Made by a program: the position numbers and the translations under genes. A DNA stretch of 64,000 bases from Streptomyces sp. NBC_00708. Its GTDB lineage: Bacteria > Actinomycetota > Actinomycetes > Streptomycetales > Streptomycetaceae. The stretch is from positions 6,944,001 through 7,008,000 of the forward strand of contig CP108997.1 of the NCBI GenBank assembly GCA_036226585.1. Direction: 5' to 3'. Shown one piece after another: positions 9,738 to 18,921 of this stretch (position 1 is its first letter; every line of letters starts with the position of its first letter). The notes under the pieces are model-generated. The model searched no databases and had not been told where the DNA came from. It was given only the letters and a program-made list of their open reading frames with translations.

Positions 9738-11372
9738 TCACGACTCCGGCGCCCCCGCCTCCCGCAGCTCCCCGCCCGCCAGCCGCAGCCACCGCTCCAC
9801 GCCGATCCGCTCCAGGAACCGTTCGTCGTGGCTGACCACCACGAACGCCCCGCGGTACGAGGCGAGCGCGCTCTCCAGCTGCCCGGCGCTCACCAGGTCG
9901 AGGTTGTTCGTCGGCTCGTCCAGGAGCAGCAGCTGCGGCGCCGGCTCCGCGCACAGGACGCAGGCCAGGGTGGCCCGCAGCCGCTCGCCGCCCGACAGCA
10001 CCCGGACGGGCAGATGAGCGCGGTCGCCGCGGAAGAGGAAGCGCGCCAGCAGGTTCATCCGCTCGGCCTCGTCCCGGTGCGGGGCGAACGCCGCGAAGTT
10101 CTCGGCCACCGTGCGGTCGAGGTCCAGCAGGTCGAGCCGTTGCGAGAGGTAGGCGATCCGCCCGTCGGCGCGCCTGAGCGACCCCGCGTCGGGCTCCAGG
10201 TCGCCGTTGATCAGCCGCAGCAGAGTGCTCTTGCCGGCCCCGTTGGGCCCGGTCAGCGCGATCCGCTCGGGGCCACGGATCGTCAGGCCGACGCCGCTGC
10301 CGGTGAACTGCTCCCGGCCGCCGAGACGGATGCGCAGGTCTTCGCCGAGCAGGACGGTGCGGCCGGCCGGCACGCCCGTGTCCGGCAGGTCGAGCGTGAT
10401 GCGCTGCTCGTCGCGTACGGCACGCCCCGCCTCGTCGAGACGGGCCTGCGCCTCGCCGACCCGGGCGGCGTGCGTCTGGCCGGACTTGCCGGCGGCCTCC
10501 TGGGCGCCCCGCTTCATGTTCCCGGCGAAGATGCGGGGGAGACCCGCGTTCTTGAGGTTGCGGGCCGCGTTGCTCGCGCGCCGCTCGGCCCGTTCGCGGG
10601 CCTGCTGCATCTCGCGCTTCTCCCGCTTCAGCTCCTGTTCCGCGTTGCGCACGTTCTTCTCGGCGACCTCCTGCTCGGCCCGCACGGCTTCCTCGTAGGC
10701 CGTGAAGTTGCCCCCGTACAGGCGCAGTTCCTCCGGTCCGAGTTCGGCGATGCGGTCCATGCGGTCCAGGAGCGCGCGGTCGTGGCTGACGAGGAGCAGC
10801 GTGCCGTTCCACGTCTCCAGCGTGTCGTAGAGGCGGAGGCGCGCGTCGAGATCGAGGTTGTTCGTCGGCTCGTCGAGCAGCAGCACGTCCGGCCGCTTCA
10901 GCAGCTGGGCCGCCAGCCCGAGGGAGACGACCTGACCGCCGCTGAGCGTGCCGATGCCGCGGTCCAGGGCGAGGCCTTCCAGGCCGAGCCGGTCGAGCTG
11001 GGCGCGGGTGCGTTCCTCGATGTCCCAGTCGTCGCCGATCACGGCGAAGTGCTTCTCGTCCACGTCACCGGACTCCACGGCGTCCAGCGCGCGGATCACG
11101 GCGTCGACGCCGAGGACCTCGGCGACCGACAGGTCACCGGTCAGGGGGAGGCTCTGCGGCAGATACGCGAGCGTGCCGTCGACGGTGACGGAACCGGCGC
11201 CCGGCCGCAGCTCACCGGCGAGCAGCTTGAGCAGGGTGCTCTTCCCGGAGCCGTTGGGGGCGACGAGACCGGTGCGGCCGGTGCCCACGGTGAAGGACAG
11301 ACCGGCGAAGACCGGGGTGTCGTCCGGCCAGGAGAAGGAAAGGTTCGAGCAGATGAGGGATGCGTCGGACAT
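9738..11372 (-). CDS. ABC-F family ATPase (proximal of tandem pair)
   Basis: 544 aa, two ABC domains with Walker A motifs APNGSGKST and GPNGAGKST and signatures LSGGQ and LSGGE. The linker between them (about residues 225-310) is a long charged helix, the P-site tRNA interaction motif region of ABC-F factors. It is the first gene of the ABC-F pair and is preceded by a structured 127-nt region and a 9-codon ORF (11500-11529). That layout is common for ribosome-protection genes induced by translation-inhibiting antibiotics. It may be resistance-type or a housekeeping translation factor; the leader favours the former. Confidence 0.87.
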   Translation of the reverse strand: MSDASLICSNLSFSWPDDTPVFAGLSFTVGTGRTGLVAPNGSGKSTLLKLLAGELRPGAGSVTVDGTLAYLPQSLPLTGDLSVAEVLGVDAVIRALDAVESGDVDEKHFAVIGDDWDIEERTRAQLDRLGLEGLALDRGIGTLSGGQVVSLGLAAQLLKRPDVLLLDEPTNNLDLDARLRLYDTLETWNGTLLLVSHDRALLDRMDRIAELGPEELRLYGGNFTAYEEAVRAEQEVAEKNVRNAEQELKREKREMQQARERAERRASNAARNLKNAGLPRIFAGNMKRGAQEAAGKSGQTHAARVGEAQARLDEAGRAVRDEQRITLDLPDTGVPAGRTVLLGEDLRIRLGGREQFTGSGVGLTIRGPERIALTGPNGAGKSTLLRLINGDLEPDAGSLRRADGRIAYLSQRLDLLDLDRTVAENFAAFAPHRDEAERMNLLARFLFRGDRAHLPVRVLSGGERLRATLACVLCAEPAPQLLLLDEPTNNLDLVSAGQLESALASYRGAFVVVSHDERFLERIGVERWLRLAGGELREAGAPES

Positions 11373-11570
11373 GCGGAGACCTCGCGTGTGAATCCGGGGC
11401 CGGCGCGGACCGCGGCCCCGGAGGAATGGCCAGAGGGAACAACGACATGGCCACTGCGGTGGCGCCCTGGGCGCCCGCTGTGGCTACGGTGCTCCGGGAT
11501 CACCCGGAGATGTCGTCGTCGCCTGCCATGTCTGGTCTCCTCGTACGCGCTGAACGGCCCGACAACCTTA
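11373..11570 (-). promoter_or_regulatory. Structured leader upstream of ABC-F genes
   Basis: On the minus strand, a -10-like TAAGGT at 11570-11565 is followed by the short ORF 11529-11500 and two potential hairpins before the ABC-F start: a 6-bp GGCGCC/GGCGCC stem at 11461-11475 and a 9-bp stem at 11394-11421 with a 10-nt loop. A GAGGT ribosome-binding site follows just before the ABC-F ATG. This is the anatomy of a translation-sensing attenuator. No clear -35 was found. Confidence 0.5.
11500..11529 (-). CDS. Putative 9-residue leader peptide of the ABC-F operon
   Basis: ATG at 11529, preceded at good distance by a GAGGAG ribosome-binding site, encodes MAGDDDISG and then TGA. The product is too short to be a functional protein. 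In Streptomyces and Bacillus, ribosome stalling on short upstream ORFs controls several antibiotic-resistance genes, including ABC-F genes. The run of three Asp codons is unusual but is not a known arrest sequence. The position, the strong ribosome-binding site and the hairpins that follow support a regulatory role. Confidence 0.5.
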   Translation of the reverse strand: MAGDDDISG

Positions 11571-11584
11571 GCAGCCGTCCCCTC

Positions 11585-12196
11585 TCACGGCCTTTCGTTT
11601 TCTGTGCGGGTGCGTCGGCGCAGGTCGTCGATGCCCTGGTCCAGGGCCGCCTCCAGGTGGCCCAGCCGGCCGGTGGACAGCAGGATGACCACACCTCCCT
11701 GGATCCCGGCCAGCAGGGCCGCCGCCGAGCGGTCCGCGTCCCGGTCGGCGTCGATCTCCCCGATCGACTGCATGTGCCGGATACCGGCGGCCAATGCGTC
11801 CTGCCAGCGTTCCAGCAGTTCGGCGGCGACGGCCTGCGCGCCCGTCGAGGCCGATCCGATGTGGGAGACGGCGATGTCCAGCGGACACTCCCTGCCCTGC
11901 TCGCGGTAGCGGGCGACGACCTTGTGGCGCCAGCTCAGCCAGGCCGGCCAGGAGGTGAGGGCGCTCAGCTCGGGCTGCTGGTCGCCGATCACCCGGTCCG
12001 CCTCGTGGTGGGCGACGGCCAGCATCAACTCGTCCTTCCCGTCGGGGAAGTAGTGGAACAACTGGCTCTTGCTGGTCGACGTGACGGCCAGGACGTCGTC
12101 GAGCGTCAGCGTGAAGACACCGTGCCGCCGGACCGCCGCGGCGGCGCCCTCGACGATGCGCTGTTTGGTCGCGGCGCCCTTGGGAGTCAGCGGCAC
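11585..12196 (-). CDS. TetR-family regulator
   Basis: 203 aa from GTG 12196, which follows an AAGGAGAG ribosome-binding site. The N-terminal HTH reads TKQRIVEGAAAAVRRHG...LDDVLAVTSTSKSQLFHYFPDGKDEL, typical of TetR. It lies 45 bp downstream of the quinone oxidoreductase gene in the same direction and is probably co-transcribed from the 13263-13296 promoter, which carries a dyad. It is therefore a likely autorepressor sensing a quinone, electrophile or drug. The ligand is unknown. Confidence 0.82.
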   Translation of the reverse strand: MPLTPKGAATKQRIVEGAAAAVRRHGVFTLTLDDVLAVTSTSKSQLFHYFPDGKDELMLAVAHHEADRVIGDQQPELSALTSWPAWLSWRHKVVARYREQGRECPLDIAVSHIGSASTGAQAVAAELLERWQDALAAGIRHMQSIGEIDADRDADRSAAALLAGIQGGVVILLSTGRLGHLEAALDQGIDDLRRRTRTENERP

Positions 12197-12241
12197 GATG
12201 TCTCTCCTTCTCTGCGGTCATGAACGGGCCGGTGCGTGAGG

Positions 12242-13204
12242 TCAGGGAATCAGCAGCAGCTTTCCGGTGGTCCGGCGGGACTCCAGGTCGCTGTGGGCCC
12301 GCGCCGCGTCGGCGAGCGCGTACCGCCCGCCGATGCGCGGGGACACCTGTCCCGCTCGCACCATCGCGAAGACCTCCTCGGTCCGGGCGACCAGTGCCTC
12401 CCGGGTGGGGACGTGGTCCTGCACGGTCGGGTACGACAGCAGGATGCTGCTCGGCAGATCGGTCACCGAGAGCGACGGTACGCCCATGAACGGGCCGTAG
12501 TAGGCATGCACCCCGTGCAGGCGCAGGGCCAGCTGCGAGGACCGGAACGTCGACGTCCCGCCGCCGTCGTACACGACATGGGCGCCCTCGCCGCCCGTCA
12601 GCTCGCGCACCCGGTCCTCGAACCCGGCCCCGGACGACACCAGGACATGGTCCGCGCCGGCCTCCTCGGCGATGGCCGCCTTCTCCGCGCGGGACACCAG
12701 GCCGATGACACGGCCGCCGCGCGCCTTGATCATCTGGGTCAGCATGAGTCCCACCCCACCGGCGGCGGCGTGCACCACGGCCGTGTCGCCGGGCTTGATG
12801 GCATACGTCTCGGTGGTGAAGTGGTTCGCGGTGAGCCCCTGCATCAGCACCGCGGCCGCCGTCTCGTCCGGCACCTCGTCCGGCACCTTGACCAGCCGCT
12901 CCGCCGGGACGGCCAGGAGCTCCGCGTAGCTGCCCGGGTGGTAGAACCAGGCCACCCGGTCACCGACGGCCAGCCCCTCGACGCCCTCGCCGAGCGCGGT
13001 CACGTACCCCATGCCCTCGGCACCGAGCACGGTCGGTGCGGCCCAGCCCGGACCGCCCACCTTCCGGGCGCCCACGTCCATGAAGTTCACCCCGGCGGCA
13101 CCGAGCCGGACCAGGGCCTCCCCGGGGGCGGGGGTGGGATCCGGCAGTTCGGTCCAGGCCATGACCTCGGGGCCGCCGTGCCGGGTGATGTGGATCGCGT
13201 GCAT
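12242..13204 (-). CDS. Zinc-free medium-chain quinone oxidoreductase (NADPH-dependent)
   Basis: 320 aa. An N-terminal GroES-like domain (GPEVMAWTELPDPTPAPGEALV, shown only in part by residues 11-30) is followed by a Rossmann domain with AAAGGVGLMLTQ. The zinc ligands of alcohol dehydrogenases are absent, which places it with QOR/zeta-crystallin enzymes. These reduce quinones, or the double bond of reactive enals, with NADPH. A TetR regulator follows in the same operon, which fits stress-inducible detoxification. Length and motifs are complete. The true substrate is not predictable. Confidence 0.87.
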   Translation of the reverse strand: MHAIHITRHGGPEVMAWTELPDPTPAPGEALVRLGAAGVNFMDVGARKVGGPGWAAPTVLGAEGMGYVTALGEGVEGLAVGDRVAWFYHPGSYAELLAVPAERLVKVPDEVPDETAAAVLMQGLTANHFTTETYAIKPGDTAVVHAAAGGVGLMLTQMIKARGGRVIGLVSRAEKAAIAEEAGADHVLVSSGAGFEDRVRELTGGEGAHVVYDGGGTSTFRSSQLALRLHGVHAYYGPFMGVPSLSVTDLPSSILLSYPTVQDHVPTREALVARTEEVFAMVRAGQVSPRIGGRYALADAARAHSDLESRRTTGKLLLIP

Positions 13205-13262
13205 CAGGTGTGCCTCTCCGTGAGCCGTCGCCGTGACGCGGGTGTCGTGGCGACGTCATGTC

Positions 13263-13296
13263 ACCGTAGAAACACAAAAATGGACCCGCAAGTCCA
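13263..13296 (-). promoter_or_regulatory. Promoter and operator of oxidoreductase-TetR operon
   Basis: On the minus strand, -35 TTGCGG (13291-13286) and -10 TACGGT (13268-13263) are separated by 17 bp. An inverted repeat TGGAC-N6-GTCCA (13281-13296) covers the -35. This suggests repression by the TetR protein encoded in the same operon. Confidence 0.5.
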
Positions 13297-13369
13297 ATCC
13301 AAGTGGCCCACTCCCACGGCGCTCGATTGCCCCATGCGAGTGCGCCGCCTGTTCCCTAGTGTCAACGGC

Positions 13370-14608
13370 ATGCCGCACCTTCTGCCGCCCGCCGGTCCTC
13401 AACGCACCCTGTCGCTCGCCCAGTTGAGCAACTCCGTCGGTGACGGCGCCTACTACGTCACCTCGGCCCTCTACTTCACCCATGTCGTCGGGCTCGCCCC
13501 CGCGCGGATCGGGCTCGGCCTTACCGTGGCCTGGGCGGCCGGCTCGGTGGCCGGGGTGCCGCTCGGCCGGCTCGCGGACCGGCGCGGGCCCAGGGGCACG
13601 GCGGTGCTGCTCGCGCTCGTGACCGGGCTCGCCGTCGCGTCCTTCCTGGTCGTACGGGACTTCTGGCTGTTCCTCGCGGCGGCCTGCGTCTACGCCACCG
13701 CGCAGTCCGGACTCGCCGCCGCCCGGCAGGCGCTCCTCGCGGGTCTCGTTCCCGACGAGCGGCGCACCGGCGCCCTGGCCCATCTGCAGTCGACCCTCAA
13801 CGCCGGTCTCGCCGTCGGCGCCGCGCTCGGCGGGCTCGCCCTCTCCGCCGGGACCACCGCCGCCTACCTCGCGGTCTTCGCCGTCGACGCCACGAGTTTT
13901 CTGCTCTGCGCACTCGTCCTGCGGAGGCTGCCGGCCGTGGCGCCGGCGCCGGGGGAGCGGGGCACGAAACTCGAAGTGCTCCGTGACCGGCCCTACGCCG
14001 TCGTCACTCTGCTCAACACCGTGCTGCTCCTGCGCATGCCGCTGCTCAGCGTCGGCCTGCCGCTCTGGATCACCGAGCGGACCACCGCCCCCGAGTGGCT
14101 GGTCTCCGCGCTCTTCGTGCTCAACACCGGGGCCGTGATGCTCTTCCAGGTGCGTGCCGCCCGCTCCGTGCACGGCATCCCCACGGCCGCCCGCGCGCTG
14201 CGCCGGTCCGGCGGGCTGATGTTCCTCACCTGCGCCGTCTTCTCCCTCTCGGCGGTCGGATCGCCATGGGGCGCCGCGGCGGTGCTGATCGCCGGATCCG
14301 TGCTTCTGGTGGCCGCCGAGATGTTCCACTCGGCGGGCTCCTGGCAGCTCGCCTTCGACCTGGCGCCGGCCGGCCGCGTCGGGGAGTACCAGGGCTTCTT
14401 CGGTACCGGCGTCACCGTCGCGCGCACTCTGGGGCCGCTGCTGCTCACCGCGCTGCTCATCGGCTGGGGCACGGCGGGCTGGCTGCTGCTCGGCGCACTG
14501 GTCCTCGCCGCCTCGTGCGCGCTGGGGCCGGTGGCGAGGTGGGCGGCGGGGACGCGCCGGCACCCCGTCACGGTCACCGGTCCCGCCACCGTGGCGCGGA
14601 GCACCTGA
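13370..14608 (+). CDS. MFS transporter (12 predicted TM segments)
   Basis: About 412 aa, strongly hydrophobic, with the MFS loop signature between TM2 and TM3 (GRLADRRGPRG). It resembles drug/metabolite exporters of the MFS_1 family. The ATG at 13370 is chosen because a -10-like TAGTGT (13357-13362) ends 7 bases before it, implying a leaderless mRNA; an in-frame ATG at 13334 would add 12 residues. It diverges from the quinone oxidoreductase operon and converges on the sulfatase gene. The substrate is unknown. Confidence 0.8.
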   Translation: MPHLLPPAGPQRTLSLAQLSNSVGDGAYYVTSALYFTHVVGLAPARIGLGLTVAWAAGSVAGVPLGRLADRRGPRGTAVLLALVTGLAVASFLVVRDFWLFLAAACVYATAQSGLAAARQALLAGLVPDERRTGALAHLQSTLNAGLAVGAALGGLALSAGTTAAYLAVFAVDATSFLLCALVLRRLPAVAPAPGERGTKLEVLRDRPYAVVTLLNTVLLLRMPLLSVGLPLWITERTTAPEWLVSALFVLNTGAVMLFQVRAARSVHGIPTAARALRRSGGLMFLTCAVFSLSAVGSPWGAAAVLIAGSVLLVAAEMFHSAGSWQLAFDLAPAGRVGEYQGFFGTGVTVARTLGPLLLTALLIGWGTAGWLLLGALVLAASCALGPVARWAAGTRRHPVTVTGPATVARST

Positions 14609-14615
14609 GCGCGCG

Positions 14616-14650
14616 GGGGCGGCGGGGCGGACGGACCGGCCCGCCGCCCC
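14616..14650. terminator. Bidirectional terminator hairpin
   Basis: A perfect 10-bp inverted repeat (GGGGCGGCGG/CCGCCGCCCC) with a 15-nt loop lies between the convergent MFS and sulfatase genes. There is no U-tract, as is usual in Streptomyces. Confidence 0.65.
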
Positions 14651-14656
14651 ACGTCG

Positions 14657-16117
14657 TCAGCCGCGCGGACGGTGGCCGAAGCGCGCCCCCTCCCACGGTG
14701 TCCCGGCCGGGTACGACTCCGCGCGGCGCTGGCCCGACGGCCTGGCCGCCGCCCGCTCGACCGCGGGCTTCACTCCCTCGATCCGTTCCAGCCACGCGAG
14801 GAGTTCCCCGCGCAGCTCGTCGGCGACCGCGCGGTGCGATGCGAGTCCGGCGAGGTTGTCCAGCTCGTACGGATCGGCCGCCAGGTCGTACAGCTCCGTC
14901 TCCGTGTAGCTGTCCGCGTCCGCGTCGTTCCAGGCGTCCGCGTCCGGTGCCTCGACCGCGTACTTCCACCGCGAGGTGCGGACCGCTCGGCCCACCCGGT
15001 CCTCGCTGATCTGCACGAACACGGAATCCGGCCGGCCGGGATCGCGGCCCCCGCCGGTCAGCGGCAGCAGGGAACGCCCCTGGACGCCGTCCGGTACGGC
15101 GATGCCTGCGGTCTCCAGCAGCGTCGGCATCAGGTCCAGCGTGGTCACGGGCTGCCGGACGAGGCCGCCGCCGGTGAAGCCGGGCCCGGTGACGGCGAAC
15201 GGGACCCGGACCGATGCCTCGTGGGCCGAGCGCTTGTACTCGCTGTTGCGGGTGCGGAAATGGGAGCCGTGGTCCGCCGTCCACGCCAGGACGGTGTTCT
15301 CCTCGGTGCCCAGGCTGCGCAGGGCGTCGCGGAGCCGGCCGACCCCCTCGTCGACCCGCTTGATCTGTCCGAGGTAGCCGCCGAGGTGACGGTGGGCGCC
15401 GCCCTGGGAGGCCCCCGGGGAGAGGGCCGCCAGATCGGGCGGAAGCCACGCGCCCTCGTACCGCTCGCGGTAGCCCGCAGGGGCCGGGTAGTCGTCGGTG
15501 GGGTTCTGGTGGTGCGGCTCCAGGAGGGAGACGAACAGCAGGTAGGGCCGGTCGTGATGGTCGGCCACGAACCGGATCGCGGCGTCGATCAGCGCGTCCG
15601 AGCGATAGCCCGGGAGCCGGACCGGAGCCCCGTCCTCGTCGTACACCACCGTGCGGTACGCGTCCGAGGTGAACTCCAGCCGGTCCGAGGCGAGCCAGCT
15701 GCCGTAGCCGCCCCGCAGGGCGGGCGGAACGGGCCCGTCGGGATTCTCGTCACCCGCCAGGTGCCACTTCCCGATGTAACCGGTGGTGTACCCGGCCGCC
15801 GCGAACTCACCGGCGAGCGTGGGGATGTTCTCGGGCAGCGGCAGCCCGTTGCGGAAGACGCCGGTGGACGTGGGATAGCGGCCGGTCTGGAGCGCCGAAC
15901 GGGCCGGCGCGCAGACCGGGTTGGAGGTGACGGCCTGCTCGAACAGGGTGCCCTCGCGGGCGATCCGGTCGAACTCGGGTGTCACACCTGCCCGGTTGCC
16001 GTGCACCCCGGCCGTGTCCCAGCGCTGCTGGTCGGTGAGGACGACGATCACCTGCGGGGGCGCCCCGGCGGGCGGCGCCTGGGCGCCGCCCGCCGGGGGA
16101 GTGAGGCGCTCGCTCAC
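14657..16117 (-). CDS. Type I sulfatase (formylglycine-dependent)
   Basis: 486 aa. The sulfatase signature C69-A-P-A-R ([13 protein letters not shown]) marks the cysteine that is converted to formylglycine. Metal-ligand motifs fit: TDQQRWD near the N-terminus and TADHGSH towards the middle. No signal peptide is visible, so it should act in the cytoplasm on imported sulphate esters. It starts with GTG inside the TauD stop (4-bp overlap), forming a two-gene operon. The formylglycine-generating enzyme at 24583-25515 is the likely activator. Similarity to choline-sulfatase and phosphonate-hydrolase-like enzymes is possible; the substrate is open. Confidence 0.9.
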   Translation of the reverse strand: MSERLTPPAGGAQAPPAGAPPQVIVVLTDQQRWDTAGVHGNRAGVTPEFDRIAREGTLFEQAVTSNPVCAPARSALQTGRYPTSTGVFRNGLPLPENIPTLAGEFAAAGYTTGYIGKWHLAGDENPDGPVPPALRGGYGSWLASDRLEFTSDAYRTVVYDEDGAPVRLPGYRSDALIDAAIRFVADHHDRPYLLFVSLLEPHHQNPTDDYPAPAGYRERYEGAWLPPDLAALSPGASQGGAHRHLGGYLGQIKRVDEGVGRLRDALRSLGTEENTVLAWTADHGSHFRTRNSEYKRSAHEASVRVPFAVTGPGFTGGGLVRQPVTTLDLMPTLLETAGIAVPDGVQGRSLLPLTGGGRDPGRPDSVFVQISEDRVGRAVRTSRWKYAVEAPDADAWNDADADSYTETELYDLAADPYELDNLAGLASHRAVADELRGELLAWLERIEGVKPAVERAAARPSGQRRAESYPAGTPWEGARFGHRPRG

Positions 16118-17070
16118 GCGGCCGAAGCCTCGGCGGTGGAGGCGCCCGACGCGATCCCGAAGGACGGGTCCGGCACGGCCTCCGGGCTGATCAGGGTGGA
16201 GGAGCGGCCGTCCACACCGACCGGGACGTCACCGTCGATGGTGACGCGGCGCAGCTTGCGCTCGTGGGTGTCGGAGTCGTCCACGCCGTAGTGCTGGGTG
16301 GCGCGGTTGTCCCAGATCGCCACGTCGCCCACCTGCCAGTCCCAGCGCACGGTGTTCTCCGGGCGCTCGATGTGCGACTGGAACAGGTCGACCAGGGCCC
16401 GCGAGTCGCGCCCGGTCAGCCCGCTGATGCGCTGTACGAAGTTGCCCAGCAGCAGGACGCGTTCGCCGGTCTCGGGGTGGACGCGGACCACCGGGTGCTC
16501 GGTGAGGAACTTCGTCGAGGTGAAGACCTCGCGGTACTTCTCCAGCGCCTCCGGCAGCGCGTTGGGCCGCAGGGCGACGTAGTCGTAGTCGTTGGAGTGG
16601 ACGGCCCGCAGGCTGTCCGCCAGGGTGCGCAGCTGCTCCGGCAGTTCCGCGTAGGCGGCGGCGGTGTTGGACCACAGGGTGTTGCCGCCGTACGGCGGGA
16701 TCACGACGGCCCGCAGGATGGAGAAGGCCGGGTAGGCGGGGACGAAGGTGACGTCGGTGTGCCACTGGTTGGCCCGGCCGCCGTGGTCGGAGTCGATGCC
16801 GAGCGAGTAACGCCCGTCGGCCGAGGGGACCGTGGGGTGGGCGACGGGTGTGCCGAGCAGCCGGCCGAAGGCCTCGTGGCTCTCCTCGTCCAGGTGGTCC
16901 TGGCCGCGGAAGAAGATCACCTTGTTGGCGAGCAGGGCGGCCCGGACGGCGGCGACCGTCTCCTGGTCGAGGTCGCCGCCGAGCCGGACGCCGGAGACGA
17001 CGGCGCCGATGCGTCCGCCGAGCTTCTGGACGGTGACGGCGGGGGCGGGAGCGGTGGTGGTGGAGGTCAT
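16114..17070 (-). CDS. TauD/TfdA-family Fe(II)/2-oxoglutarate dioxygenase (alkylsulfatase or taurine type)
   Basis: 318 aa. The iron triad is clear: H104 and D106 in WHTDVTF, and H260 in [10 protein letters not shown]271 or R275 is placed to bind 2-oxoglutarate. Such enzymes hydroxylate the carbon next to the sulphur group and release sulphite from sulphonates (TauD) or sulphate from alkyl sulphates (AtsK). The overlap with a sulfatase gene points to organosulphur scavenging. A GAAGGGAA ribosome-binding site precedes the ATG and can fold into a small hairpin (17077-17089). Confidence 0.9.
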   Translation of the reverse strand: MTSTTTAPAPAVTVQKLGGRIGAVVSGVRLGGDLDQETVAAVRAALLANKVIFFRGQDHLDEESHEAFGRLLGTPVAHPTVPSADGRYSLGIDSDHGGRANQWHTDVTFVPAYPAFSILRAVVIPPYGGNTLWSNTAAAYAELPEQLRTLADSLRAVHSNDYDYVALRPNALPEALEKYREVFTSTKFLTEHPVVRVHPETGERVLLLGNFVQRISGLTGRDSRALVDLFQSHIERPENTVRWDWQVGDVAIWDNRATQHYGVDDSDTHERKLRRVTIDGDVPVGVDGRSSTLISPEAVPDPSFGIASGASTAEASAA

Positions 17071-17076
17071 GACGGA

Positions 17077-17089
17077 TTCCCTTCGGGAA
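17077..17089 (-). promoter_or_regulatory. Small hairpin over the tauD-like gene ribosome-binding site
   Basis: TTCCC-N3-GGGAA forms a 5-bp stem in the mRNA whose 3' arm is the ribosome-binding site, 6 nt before the ATG. It could lower or tune translation. The stem is short, so the effect may be weak. Confidence 0.3.
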
Positions 17090-17137
17090 GGATGTGCCCG
17101 GCCCGGCCGGGCGCAGAGCGCGGCCGACGGCGGGCTG

Positions 17138-17160
17138 ATTAATTGTGGAGAGGAATTAAT
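17138..17160. promoter_or_regulatory. AT-rich palindrome, probable operator of the tauD-sulfatase operon
   Basis: ATTAATT-N9-AATTAAT is a perfect 7-bp inverted repeat in an otherwise GC-rich intergenic region, 68 bp upstream of the tauD-like start. ROK-family operators such as those of NagC/Mlc have AT-rich half-sites separated by about 9 bp. The divergent ROK gene at 17626 is the best candidate binder. This is inference from motif shape and position. Confidence 0.5.
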
Positions 17161-17161
17161 T

Positions 17162-17586
17162 CGGGCGGGACGCGATCACAGGCGGTGGATGCGGTGCCCT
17201 GAGCGGTGGTGCGCGGAGATCGGGCTCCTGTGCGGAGCACGAGGCGAGGGGTGTCAGCCGCTGAGATCAGGCGGCGGTACAGCGGCCCGGACACACGGGC
17301 CGCGTGGCGGGGCGGCCGGCGCGGGCGGGCCGCGCATCGGTGAGTGCCGTCGCGAACATGTCCCGGAGACTTCCAGCGTCCCGCCGCGTACGTCAAGCAC
17401 CCGAAGGCACCCCGCGGGGCGTGCGGCAGTGGTTCAATCGGCGCCTGCACGGGGCTCGCGGACCACGCGGGCACGCACCGAAAAACCCTGCCCCACCTGC
17501 GAGTTCGCCCAGGTGGCCAGGCATCGCGAAGGTGCCACCCCCAGGCCGGGCAACCGGCCCCGTGCGATTTCACGCCGCCGTAACGT
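17162..17586. other. Intergenic region without a supported gene
   Basis: No reading frame here has a credible start, ribosome-binding site and family similarity; several open frames exist only because of the GC-rich composition. A -10-like TAACGT at 17581-17586 may serve the ROK gene. Confidence 0.6.
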
Positions 17587-17625
17587 TGCGAGCGCCGCGC
17601 AGGCGCAGGACCGAAGGAAGGCCCC

Positions 17626-18834
17626 ATGACCACCGCTCCCCGCCTCTTCCGCGCGACCGGTGACGGGAGGCGCGAGACCAACGCCGCCACCGTGCTGCGC
17701 ACCGTCCTCGACCACGGGCCCGTCGCCCGCCGCGCGATCGCCGAGCGCTCCGGCCTCAGCCAGGCCGCCGTCTCACGGCAGTGCACCGATCTCGTCCAGC
17801 TGGGCCTGGTGCGGGAGCTGCCGGAGCTGGGTGCCGGCGGCAACGGTGTCGGCCGGCCGCAGATCCCGGTCGACCTGCACACCGGCGAGAGGGACGGGCC
17901 CCTGGTCGCCGGTCTCCACATCGGGGTGCCCTCCTCGACGTTCGGACTGCTCGACCTGCGCGGCCGGCTGCTCGACCGGCGCGCCTTCCCCCACGACGGC
18001 CTCGCCCCCGGGGACCTTCCCTCGAAGATCGTCCAGGGGCTGCGCGCTTTCCTGGACGGAGCCCCGCGCGGCCGGCCGCTGCTCGGGGTGGGCGCGGCCC
18101 TCGGAGGCTGGGTCGATCCGGGGACGGGCACGGCCGTGCGGCACGCCTCGCTCGGCTGGTCCGGACGGCCGCTGGCCGCCGAACTCGCCCGTGGCCTGGG
18201 AGGTTTCGAGGTGCGTGTCGACAACCACGCTCGCGCGGTCGCCCAGTCGGAGATCCTGTTCGGCCGGCCCGAGGCACGGCGCAGCCTGGTCCACCTGTTC
18301 ATCGGCAACGTGGTCGACGCGGCCCTCGGCATCACCGGTGTGGTGCACCAGGGGCCGGGGTCCGGCGCCGGGGACGTGGCGCACCTGCCCGTGCCGGACT
18401 CCACGGTGGTCTGCCCCTGCGGGCGCTCCGGCTGCCTGGAGGCGACCGTCTCCAACACCGCCATGGCCCGGACCGCCGTGCGGCGCGGCATCGTGCCCTG
18501 GCCCGACGCGTTCCTGGTGGTGGACGCGGCGGCGGCCGGGGACCGGCGCGCCGACCGGCTGCTGCGCGAACGGGCCCGCGCGGTCGGCCGGGCGACGGCC
18601 CTGCTGCTCGACGTCCTCAACCCGGATCTCGTGGTCGTCACCGAGCACGCCAGCCTGGTGAACCCGGAGTACCTGGAGGAGATCCGGGGCGCTGCCGTCG
18701 ACCACTCGCACGTCTGCCAGGACCCCGAACGGGTCGTCAGTCCGCATGCCGGGACGGCGGTGCTCCCGGTGGCGGCCGGTGCCGTCGCCCTGAATCCCCT
18801 GTTCAGAGCCCCTCTCACGGCCGCGGTGCGGTAG
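17626..18834 (+). CDS. ROK-family transcriptional regulator
   Basis: 402 aa. An N-terminal winged HTH (ARRAIAERSGLSQAAVSRQC) is joined to a ROK sugar-kinase-like domain with the zinc-binding motif CPCGRSGCLEA. This places it with NagC/Mlc/XylR-type regulators rather than kinases. The ATG follows a GAAGGAAGG ribosome-binding site. It sits between the tauD-sulfatase operon and the transporter-FGE-arylsulfatase operon, so it probably controls one or both. The effector could be a sugar or sulphated sugar, which would suggest that the imported sulphate esters are glycan-derived. That is a hypothesis. Confidence 0.88.
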   Translation: MTTAPRLFRATGDGRRETNAATVLRTVLDHGPVARRAIAERSGLSQAAVSRQCTDLVQLGLVRELPELGAGGNGVGRPQIPVDLHTGERDGPLVAGLHIGVPSSTFGLLDLRGRLLDRRAFPHDGLAPGDLPSKIVQGLRAFLDGAPRGRPLLGVGAALGGWVDPGTGTAVRHASLGWSGRPLAAELARGLGGFEVRVDNHARAVAQSEILFGRPEARRSLVHLFIGNVVDAALGITGVVHQGPGSGAGDVAHLPVPDSTVVCPCGRSGCLEATVSNTAMARTAVRRGIVPWPDAFLVVDAAAAGDRRADRLLRERARAVGRATALLLDVLNPDLVVVTEHASLVNPEYLEEIRGAAVDHSHVCQDPERVVSPHAGTAVLPVAAGAVALNPLFRAPLTAAVR

Positions 18835-18885
18835 CCCGGCGGCAGAGCACGGAAGCGCTTCGTACCAGGATGCGGACCACGCAGG

Positions 18886-18915
18886 TTGACCGTCCGGCGA
18901 GGCCGCTGTCATATT
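18886..18915 (+). promoter_or_regulatory. Promoter of leader peptide and sulphur transporter operon
   Basis: -35 TTGACC (18886-18891) and -10 CATATT (18910-18915) are separated by 18 bp. The predicted transcription start, about 7 bases further, coincides with the GTG at 18922, so the leader peptide would be translated from a leaderless mRNA. Confidence 0.6.
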
Positions 18916-18921
18916 GCTCCC

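Noticed and set aside
17139..18818. Minus-strand open frame opposite the ROK gene
   Set aside because: No start signal or family motif; the ROK gene with its CPCGRSGC motif is clearly real.
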